The notes beneath the pieces are model-generated. The model was not told where the DNA came from and searched no databases. It saw only the letters and a list, made by a program, of their open reading frames with translations. Positions 58,248-64,000 of a DNA stretch of 64,000 bases are shown in pieces (the first letter of the stretch is position 1; the number at the start of each line of letters is the position of its first letter). Source of the stretch: Streptomyces sp. CG1 (GTDB lineage Bacteria > Actinomycetota > Actinomycetes > Streptomycetales > Streptomycetaceae); contig NZ_CP163518.1 in NCBI RefSeq assembly GCF_041080625.1, forward strand, positions 5,332,001-5,396,000, in the 5' to 3' direction. A program made the translations under genes and the position numbers.

Positions 58248-59243
58248 ATGTCCATGACCGACACGAACACGGACCACGCTCTCGAGGCCGCGGTGACCGC
58301 ACTGGTCAGCCGGCCCAGCGAGGTCACGGTGCGCCCTCGCTACGAGGGCAACAACATCAACACCTGGATCGGCTTCAAGCACGTCAACTACATGGTGGAA
58401 GAGGCCGTCCTGGCGCACTTCCGTACGCACGGCCTGCCCTCGCGCGTGCTGTTCGAGGACTACGGCCTCGGTCTGGAGATCACGGACCTCGACACCCGTA
58501 TCCTCAACGCCTTCCACCTGGACGAGGCGGCCACCGCCAAGGTGGAGCCGGTGGGCGACGGCAGCGCACTCTCCTTCCGGGTCGTCCTGACCAAGGACGG
58601 CGAGACCAAGGACGTCACCGCCAAGGTCAGGGTGGCGCTGCGCCGCGAGCGGTACGTCGACCCGACCGACTCCGTGCCGGCCGAGCTGAAGCGATTCGCC
58701 GTCGAGAAGATCGCCACCGCCGAGCCGGTCCGCGACGCGGAGCTCGTCCCGGGAGCGGACCTGGGCCTGACCGCCACGCACAACACCGACGCGCTGCTCA
58801 AGGAGCTCACCGAGGGTGCCAACGCGATCGCCTGGCGGTGGCGGATCGCCTACCCGTACTGCCACAACAACGAGCGCCTGCAGATGTCCGGCTATCTGCG
58901 TCTGATGGAGGAGGCCAAGGACCGCCTCGTCGCACACCGGGGCATCTCGATCAAGACCCTGCTGGACGACCGCAAGTGGATCCCCGTCGTCCCGCGCTCC
59001 ACGATCACCTTCCTCGACGAGGCGCTGATGGAGGAGGAACTGCACATCGTCTTCACCGTCGAGGAGATCTTCAAGGACGTCACCTACACCTCGCGGATGG
59101 ACTGCTACGTCATCCGCGACGGCAAGCTCGTGCCCACCGCGACGGGCACCATCGTGCACGGCTATGCGGACTTCACCAACCGCAAGGACTGGTCCCTGGT
59201 CTCCTTCGACGAGCACGTCCTCGCGGCGCTGCGCGGCGAGTGA
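58248..59243 (+). CDS. Double hot-dog thioesterase-like protein
   Basis: A 331-residue protein made of two hot-dog domains of the 4-hydroxybenzoyl-CoA thioesterase type. The first (about residues 25-150) contains GNNINTWIGFKHVNYMVEEA and the second (about 190-325) contains AYPYCHNNERLQMSGYLRLM and VPRSTITFLDEALMEEELHI. It could hydrolyse acyl-ACP thioesters for editing or release. It leads the rightward operon and is followed 5 bp later by the first DsrE-fold gene. An ATG at 58254 is an alternative start. Confidence 0.78.
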   Translation: MSMTDTNTDHALEAAVTALVSRPSEVTVRPRYEGNNINTWIGFKHVNYMVEEAVLAHFRTHGLPSRVLFEDYGLGLEITDLDTRILNAFHLDEAATAKVEPVGDGSALSFRVVLTKDGETKDVTAKVRVALRRERYVDPTDSVPAELKRFAVEKIATAEPVRDAELVPGADLGLTATHNTDALLKELTEGANAIAWRWRIAYPYCHNNERLQMSGYLRLMEEAKDRLVAHRGISIKTLLDDRKWIPVVPRSTITFLDEALMEEELHIVFTVEEIFKDVTYTSRMDCYVIRDGKLVPTATGTIVHGYADFTNRKDWSLVSFDEHVLAALRGE

Positions 59244-59248
59244 CGAGC

Positions 59249-59575
59249 ATGCCCCGCTTCGTACTGGTCGAGTCGACCGGACGCGAGTCGGGTCCGGGAG
59301 CGGCCCGCTTCCTCGCGGACGCGACGGCTCTGGCCCTGGCCGGACACCCGATACGGGTGGTGCTCGTCCAAGAGGGCGTCACCGCCGCGCTGCCCGGCGC
59401 GCTGCCCGGACTCGACCAGGCGCTGCAGGCAGGCGTCGAGCTGCGGGTAGACGCCTTCTCGGTGACTCAACGAGGCCTGACTGCAGCGGAGTTGGTGCCA
59501 GAAGCCCGGATGACCGGAATGGACGAGGTGGCCGACGCCCTGCTCGCCCCGGACACCAAGGTGGTGTGGCACTGA
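59249..59575 (+). CDS. DsrH/TusB-like small protein
   Basis: A 108-residue alpha/beta protein that resembles the DsrE superfamily, in particular DsrH/TusB: an N-terminal strand, helix, then IRVVLVQEGVTAALPG matching the DsrH-type LxxDGV region, and a C-terminal W (KVVWH). It has no cysteine, as expected for the non-catalytic subunit. In known systems TusBCD passes persulfide sulfur between carriers. The next gene starts within its stop codon. The assignment is from pattern only. Confidence 0.6.
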   Translation: MPRFVLVESTGRESGPGAARFLADATALALAGHPIRVVLVQEGVTAALPGALPGLDQALQAGVELRVDAFSVTQRGLTAAELVPEARMTGMDEVADALLAPDTKVVWH

Positions 59576-59979
59576 TGGCCCGTACCCCGCAGACCGAAGT
59601 CCTGCTCGTGGTGATGGGTCCCCCGCACGCCGGTGAGCTGACCACGTCGGTGTTCCGGCTGCTCCAGGCGCTCCTGGAGCGCGGCGCCACCGTCCAGGTG
59701 TGGGCCTGCGGCTACAGCGCCATGCTGAGCCAGGAGGCCCTGGGGGAGCGCAAGCCCGCCAACCTTCTCCACCGGTACGCCGAGTACCCGACGACCGTGA
59801 CGCTGATCCGCGAGCTGCTGGACTCCTTTCCGGGCCGGCTGCACTGGTTCGGCTGCCGGGCCTGCAGCGAACACCGCGGCGCCTGCGGTCACATTCCCGA
59901 GGTCCGCATGCGGGCCCCGCACACCTTCGGCGGACACGTCCGCTCCGCCACCCGGACCCTGTTCATGGGGGTGGCCTGA
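59575..59979 (+). CDS. DsrE/TusD-like cysteine-rich protein
   Basis: A 134-residue protein of DsrE-like fold (EVLLVVMGPPHAGELTTSVFRLLQALLERG at the start). Two elements carry cysteines: WACGYSAM near residue 44, and FGCRACSEHRGACGHIP near residue 95, the latter with three Cys and two His. This is more than the single persulfide Cys of TusD and could hold a metal or a polysulfide. Its start codon overlaps the preceding stop (TGATG) and the next gene begins one base after its stop. Confidence 0.65.
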   Translation: MARTPQTEVLLVVMGPPHAGELTTSVFRLLQALLERGATVQVWACGYSAMLSQEALGERKPANLLHRYAEYPTTVTLIRELLDSFPGRLHWFGCRACSEHRGACGHIPEVRMRAPHTFGGHVRSATRTLFMGVA

Positions 59980-59980
59980 G

Positions 59981-60358
59981 ATGACCTCACTGGCGATCGT
60001 GGAGCGCGCCTACCGCGGCGCGGTGGAGGTCGCGTACTTCGACGCGCTCTTCCTGGGCATCGAGATCCACCGACAGCTCGGGCTTGACGTCGTGCTGCGC
60101 GGCGAGGCGGTCACCTACGCGGTCGAGGCCGCCCCCGCACCGCCCCTGAAGATCGGCGGGCGCCTCCTGGAGGCCCTGGACGCGCCCCGCGAGGACCTGC
60201 TGCGGCTGCGCGAGGCGGGCGTCGGCATCTGGGTGGAGGAGGACGGCCTGGCCGCCCTCGGGATCGGCCGGGAGCGGCTGATCGACGGGGTGCGGTGCGC
60301 GGCGCCCGGCGAACTGGCGGCCCGCTGGCCGGAGTACGACCGGGTCTTCTATCTCTGA
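59981..60358 (+). CDS. DsrF/TusC-like small protein
   Basis: A 125-residue DsrE-superfamily-like protein: an N-terminal strand, then AVEVAYFDALFLGIEIHRQLGLDVVLRGEAVTYAV, which has the form of the DsrE/DsrF helix and following strand, and a C-terminal region with one Cys (GVRCAAPGEL). With the two preceding genes it makes a complete B-D-C-like set in one operon. No TusA, TusE or cysteine desulfurase gene is visible in the window. Confidence 0.58.
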   Translation: MTSLAIVERAYRGAVEVAYFDALFLGIEIHRQLGLDVVLRGEAVTYAVEAAPAPPLKIGGRLLEALDAPREDLLRLREAGVGIWVEEDGLAALGIGRERLIDGVRCAAPGELAARWPEYDRVFYL

Positions 60359-60419
60359 CGCACCGCCACCGACAGGGCGTGCGGCACCACGATCACGAAC
60401 GGAAAGCGGGAGAAAACAG

Positions 60420-61604
60420 GTGACCGAAGTCGTCATCACCGGCCTGGGGGCGCTCTGCCATCTCGGCGCGGGCGTGGACCGGTTCTGGCAGGGGCTGCTC
60501 GACCCTGTCCCGCCCACCCCGGCCGTCGCCCCTGACCCCCTGGCTCATGTGCCCATACCAGCCTTCTACTTCCTGCCCGAGGGCGCGCTGCCCGAGTGCC
60601 CCGAGACCGTGGACGGCCTCGCGATCGGCCGCGCCACCCGGGCCGCCCTCGCCGTGGCCCAGGAGGCTGTGTCCGACGCGGGGCTGAACGAAGCCGACGG
60701 CGCCCGCACCGCCGTGCTGTTCGGCTCCTCCATCGCCGACGCGTACGTCATCGAGCAGTGGCGCGGCACCAAGTCATTCCCCGAGGACGACCGCTGGACC
60801 CCGGTGTTCGCCACCGCGTCGGTCGTCGCACGGGAGCTGGGCGCACACGGCACGGCGAGCACCTTCAGCAATGCCTGTTCCGGCAGCGGCTACTCGATGG
60901 CGACCGGCGCCGACATGATCCGGGCCGGCGAAGCGGATGTCGTGGTCGCGGGCGGCTTCGAGACATACTCACGGGTCGCACACGCCGCCTTCAACCAGGT
61001 GGGAGCGCTTGACCCGGACAGCTGCCGGCCCTTCGACGCGACCCGGGGCGGCACCGTGCTCGGGGAAGGCGCGGGCGCGGTCGTCCTGGAACGGGCGGAC
61101 GCGGCGCGGGCCCGTGGCGCCCGTGTCTACGCCACGCTGACCGGCTCCGGCTGGAGCTGCGAGGCGTACCACGCCACTGGGCTCGACCCGGAGGGCGGCC
61201 AGATCGTCCGCGCCATGCGCGACGCCCTGGCGGAGGCGGGCTGCACCCCCGACGACATCGACTTCGTCGTCCCGCACGCCACCGGCACCAAGCTCAACGA
61301 CCTCATCGAGACCCAGGCGATGTACGGGGTGTTCGGTGAGCGGACCCCACAGATTCCGTTGCACAGCCTCAAGGCGCTGATCGGGCACACCGGCGGGGCA
61401 TCGGGCGGGCTCGGCGTCGTAGCGGCCGCGCTCTTCCTGCACCACGGCGTGATGGCCCCGAACCTGCCGGTGGCGCACCCCGACCCCGAGTGCCGGGTGC
61501 GGGTGCCGGTCGGGCGCACCCCGGTCGGCCGCATCGGGATGGTCAACTCCTATGCCTTCGGCGGCAACAACATGTCCCTTCTGCTGCGAGGTGAGTCGCG
61601 ATGA
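60420..61604 (+). CDS. Ketosynthase alpha of the rightward operon
   Basis: A 394-residue condensing enzyme starting at GTG 60420 after an AGCGGGAG-type ribosome binding site. Cys is in FSNACSGSGYSMATG, His in VPHATGTKLNDL and Lys/His in LKALIGHTGGASGG. It is the closest relative in the window of the KS at 56800-58002. It overlaps the CLF gene by 4 bp and should form a heterodimer with it. Confidence 0.93.
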   Translation: MTEVVITGLGALCHLGAGVDRFWQGLLDPVPPTPAVAPDPLAHVPIPAFYFLPEGALPECPETVDGLAIGRATRAALAVAQEAVSDAGLNEADGARTAVLFGSSIADAYVIEQWRGTKSFPEDDRWTPVFATASVVARELGAHGTASTFSNACSGSGYSMATGADMIRAGEADVVVAGGFETYSRVAHAAFNQVGALDPDSCRPFDATRGGTVLGEGAGAVVLERADAARARGARVYATLTGSGWSCEAYHATGLDPEGGQIVRAMRDALAEAGCTPDDIDFVVPHATGTKLNDLIETQAMYGVFGERTPQIPLHSLKALIGHTGGASGGLGVVAAALFLHHGVMAPNLPVAHPDPECRVRVPVGRTPVGRIGMVNSYAFGGNNMSLLLRGESR

Positions 61605-62578
61605 CCGCCCTGAGGACCGCTGTCGGCGCCCCGGCGGCCGGCACCGCCGTCATGGACCCGGTGGTGACCGGCGTCGGCGTCGTCACCCGGGAGACCATCG
61701 ACCCGGCGGGCGAGCGGGGCGCCGCCTGGTTCGACCTGCGTGCCCAACTCGGCCGTGGCTACAAGTACTTGCCGAAGGCCAGCCAGTATCTGCTCGCCGC
61801 CACCGCGCGGGCGCTCGCCGACACGGGCGCCGACCTGGCCGACGTACCCGAGCATCACCGAGCGGTCACCATCGGCACCAACAACGGCATGTCCCAGCTG
61901 TACGGCGAGTTCGACCGCACCGTGATCGAGGGTGACTCGACGCTGCTCAGCCCGGCCACGGTGCCGTACTTCTCGGTCAACCTCGTCGGCAGCCGGGTGG
62001 CGATGGAGCACGCCTTGAAGGGCTACAGCCTGGGCGTGCACAGCCCCCGGGTGGCAGGCCTGGAGGCGGTCGAGCACGGCAGCAGGGCGTTGCGCGCCGG
62101 GCGGGCGAGGTGGCTGCTGGCAGGCGCCGCCGAGTCCCCCCTCGACTGGTCGGAACCGGGCAGCGAAGGCAGCGAGGACGGTGCGGTGGCCCTCGTCGTG
62201 GAGCCCGCGGCCGCCGTAGCCGCGCGCGGCGGCCGGGCGCACGGACGGGTCCGAGTGCGCAGCTTCCTGCTGCCGCCGCCGCTGGCGGCCACCGGGGACG
62301 GGACGGCTGCCCGGCTGCTCGGCGCAGCCCTCCACGGGCTCGGTGTGAGCGGCTCCCGCCCGCCGGTGCGACTGGTGGGCGCGGACGATGTCGTCACCGA
62401 AGCCGTCGCGGCAGCCCTGGGCGACGGGGTGACCCGTTACCCGGCCGGAGTCGGTTGTCTGGCGCCGGTGCTCCATGCCACCGAGGCCCTGCTCCGGGGG
62501 GACGCAGAGCAGTTGGTCGTCGGCGTCGCCGCCCAGGGCAATGTGTCGGTCGCCCGCGTGACGCCCGTGGCCGGCTGA
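61601..62578 (+). CDS. Chain length factor of the rightward operon
   Basis: A 325-residue KS-fold protein with GVHSPRVAGLEAV at the nucleophile position (Arg in place of Cys) and no HGTGT element. It shares length and long stretches of sequence style (RGYKYLPKASQYLLAA; PYFSVNLVGSRVAMEHALKG) with the CLF at 55826. The two KS/CLF pairs therefore come from one duplication and flank the divergent promoter. Confidence 0.9.
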   Translation: MTALRTAVGAPAAGTAVMDPVVTGVGVVTRETIDPAGERGAAWFDLRAQLGRGYKYLPKASQYLLAATARALADTGADLADVPEHHRAVTIGTNNGMSQLYGEFDRTVIEGDSTLLSPATVPYFSVNLVGSRVAMEHALKGYSLGVHSPRVAGLEAVEHGSRALRAGRARWLLAGAAESPLDWSEPGSEGSEDGAVALVVEPAAAVAARGGRAHGRVRVRSFLLPPPLAATGDGTAARLLGAALHGLGVSGSRPPVRLVGADDVVTEAVAAALGDGVTRYPAGVGCLAPVLHATEALLRGDAEQLVVGVAAQGNVSVARVTPVAG

Positions 62579-62635
62579 ATCCCCCAACCCCACCCACCCC
62601 CAGAACTCGCTTCCAGAGAGAGGAGTAGCACCACC

Positions 62636-63073
62636 ATGACCGTGGGTTTCGCCACCCCGCTCCAGCGCACCGTGCAGCCGACGCACTCCGGCCCGGACGG
62701 CATCACCGCCCGGATCACCGTGGACGCCGATGAGCAGGTGTTCCGCGGACACTACCCGGGCTTCCCGATCTTCCCCGGGGTCTGCCTCGTCGAGTGCGTC
62801 CACCACGCCGCCCACACCCGACCGCCCGCGCCCGGCCGCCCAGTGCTCACCGCCGTGGAGTCGGTGCGCTTCCTCAGCCCCGTCTTCCCCGGCGACGAGG
62901 TGAGCGTGGAGCTCACCTGGAAGCTCAAGGCCGGTTCCTGGAAGGCGTATGCGGCGGTGTCCACGGCGCGCGGAAAGAGCGCGCAGATCCGCCTCGCATA
63001 CGAGTTCGAGGCGGCAGGGGCCGAGACGGCCGGGGAAGCGACGAAGTCCGTCGTGCTGGAGGAGACATCATGA
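62636..63073 (+). CDS. Hot-dog dehydratase, first half of a split pair
   Basis: A 145-residue single hot-dog protein with the catalytic-type His motif FRGHYPGFPIFPGVCLVE (about residue 40). It corresponds to the N-terminal domain of the fused protein at 50901. The next gene overlaps its end by 4 bp and corresponds to the other half, so the two should act as a heterodimer that dehydrates 3-hydroxyacyl-ACP. Confidence 0.86.
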   Translation: MTVGFATPLQRTVQPTHSGPDGITARITVDADEQVFRGHYPGFPIFPGVCLVECVHHAAHTRPPAPGRPVLTAVESVRFLSPVFPGDEVSVELTWKLKAGSWKAYAAVSTARGKSAQIRLAYEFEAAGAETAGEATKSVVLEETS

Positions 63074-63585
63074 TCAGCACAACCCAGCTCAAGCAGACAC
63101 TGCCCCACCGCTACCCCATGCTGCTCGTCGACCGCGTCACCGAGATCGACCCGGGCGTCTCCCTCACCGCCGTCAAGGCCGTCACCTGTAACGAGCCCTG
63201 GTACGCCGACGTGGCGGACGACGCCGATCACGCCTACCCGGTCTCCCTCCTCGTCGAGTCCTGGTGCCAGTCCGCAGGGGTCCTCGCGACCTGGCAGCGG
63301 ATCACCGCCGCGGAACGGGAGGGCCTGGTCATGCTCTTCGGCTCGATCAGCGGGATCGAGGTGCACGGCAGGGCCGTGCCCGGAAGCCTGATCGAGCACC
63401 GGGTGCGCCATGTGCGCAGCGTCGGCACAACGCTGATCTTCGAGGGCGAGAGCCTGCTCGACGGCCGGCCGCTGCTGACCGTCGGCTCCATCGTGATCAC
63501 CATGCGTCCGGGCGGCGAACTGGCCGCACCGGAGGACAGCAGCACCGATATCCGTCCGGAACGAGGAGAGTTGACCCGTGCCTGA
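63070..63585 (+). CDS. FabZ-like dehydratase, second half of a split pair
   Basis: A 171-residue FabA/FabZ-type hot-dog protein beginning with KQTLPHRYPMLLVDRVTEID, the canonical FabZ His element. The acid-bearing helix reads YPVSLLVESWCQSAGVLA, so the position of the usual Glu is taken by the E of VES in a shifted context. It matches the C-terminal domain of the fused protein at 50901. It overlaps the following reductase gene by 8 bp. Confidence 0.88.
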   Translation: MISTTQLKQTLPHRYPMLLVDRVTEIDPGVSLTAVKAVTCNEPWYADVADDADHAYPVSLLVESWCQSAGVLATWQRITAAEREGLVMLFGSISGIEVHGRAVPGSLIEHRVRHVRSVGTTLIFEGESLLDGRPLLTVGSIVITMRPGGELAAPEDSSTDIRPERGELTRA

Positions 63586-64000
63586 GAAGAATGAGACCCC
63601 GACCGCCAAGGTGGCCCTGGTCACCGGAGGCTCCCGTGGCATCGGCCGCGCCTGTGTGCTGCGCCTGGCCCGGGAGGGCTACGACGTGGCCTTCTGCTAC
63701 GCGTCGCAGGCCGAGGCCGCCGAGCTGGTCCGCAAGGAGGCAGCCGGGTACGGCACCCGGATCCTCCCCCTGCAGGCCGATGTCGCCTCTGCCGACTCCG
63801 TGCGCGCCATGGTCAAGCAGGTGGGCGAGGAACTCGGGCCCATCGACGCGCTGGTCACCTCGGCCGGAATCACCCGGGACAACCCGCTGCTCCTGATGAC
63901 CGACGAGCAGTGGCAGCAGACGCTCGACGTCAACCTCACCGGCACCTACAACGTGTGCCGCGCGGTCGTCTTCGACATGCTCAAGCGCCGTTCCGGCAGC
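63578..64000 (+). CDS. 3-oxoacyl-ACP reductase, FabG-like (cut by window end)
   Basis: The first 141 residues of a classical SDR: the NADPH-binding TGGSRGIGRACVLRLA near residue 15, the LQADVAS acid position and the VTSAGITRDNPLL strand. The catalytic Ser-Tyr-Lys part lies beyond the edge. It would reduce the 3-keto group after each condensation and complete the KS-KR-DH set for polyene assembly. It starts at GTG 63578, overlapping the dehydratase stop. Confidence 0.92.
   Translation, partial: MPEKNETPTAKVALVTGGSRGIGRACVLRLAREGYDVAFCYASQAEAAELVRKEAAGYGTRILPLQADVASADSVRAMVKQVGEELGPIDALVTSAGITRDNPLLLMTDEQWQQTLDVNLTGTYNVCRAVVFDMLKRRSGS

Overview
The window is high-GC actinobacterial DNA, almost certainly the replication-origin region of a Streptomyces chromosome. 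Supporting signs are the actinobacterial order rnpA-rpmH-dnaA-oriC-dnaN-gnd-recF-DUF721-gyrB-gyrA, a DnaA with a very long disordered linker, many TTGTCCACA-type DnaA boxes, several GTTTCACGTGAAAC parS sites, a GGAAT-N18-GTT SigR-type promoter in front of trxBA, GTG start codons, tRNAs without an encoded CCA, and small Streptomyces proteins (DLW-39 type, DUF6344-like).

Layout. (1) 0.2-10.1 kb, plus strand: DUF6049 membrane protein, MurJ lipid II flippase, a pseudokinase partner, the ECF sigma factor SigM with its zinc anti-sigma factor, then thioredoxin reductase and thioredoxin. (2) 10.1-17.2 kb, minus strand: GNAT acetyltransferase, parB, parA, rsmG, jag, yidC, yidD, rnpA, rpmH. (3) 17.4-30.4 kb, plus strand: dnaA, oriC, dnaN, gnd, recF, a DUF721 gene, gyrB, gyrA and a DUF3566 gene, followed by tRNA-Ile(GAT). 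(4) 30.8-42.6 kb: an accessory segment between tRNA-Ile and tRNA-Ala(TGC) with a giant nSTAND/WD40 protein, an extragenic parS inside a 32-bp perfect palindrome, an orphan ferredoxin, a family 2 glycosyltransferase, small proteins, a secreted membrane-anchored protein, a Ser/Thr kinase and an XRE-type regulator. (5) 43.5-64.0 kb, running off the right edge: a divergent biosynthetic gene cluster immediately beyond tRNA-Ala.

The cluster looks like a highly reducing type II polyketide synthase, the kind that builds polyene chains on discrete acyl carrier proteins. It holds four ketosynthases with Cys-His-His, four ketosynthase-like or chain-length-factor-like partners lacking the nucleophile, three ACPs (two of them identical), hot-dog dehydratases in both fused (minus operon) and split (plus operon) form, a FabG-type ketoreductase cut by the window end, an Sfp-type phosphopantetheinyl transferase, a kappa-GST/HCCA-isomerase-like protein (possible double-bond isomerase), a thioester-reductase-like SDR, an SRPBCC protein, an alpha/beta hydrolase, a two-hot-dog thioesterase and an MFS exporter. 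The plus operon also contains three consecutive small genes that look like DsrH-, DsrE- and DsrF-type (TusBCD-like) sulfur-relay proteins. I know of no role for these in polyene assembly, and they are the best candidate for something undescribed. Extra regulatory-looking DNA includes a 16-bp motif shared by the two main intergenic gaps of the cluster and a large inverted repeat with two mutually exclusive stems between the exporter and SRPBCC genes.
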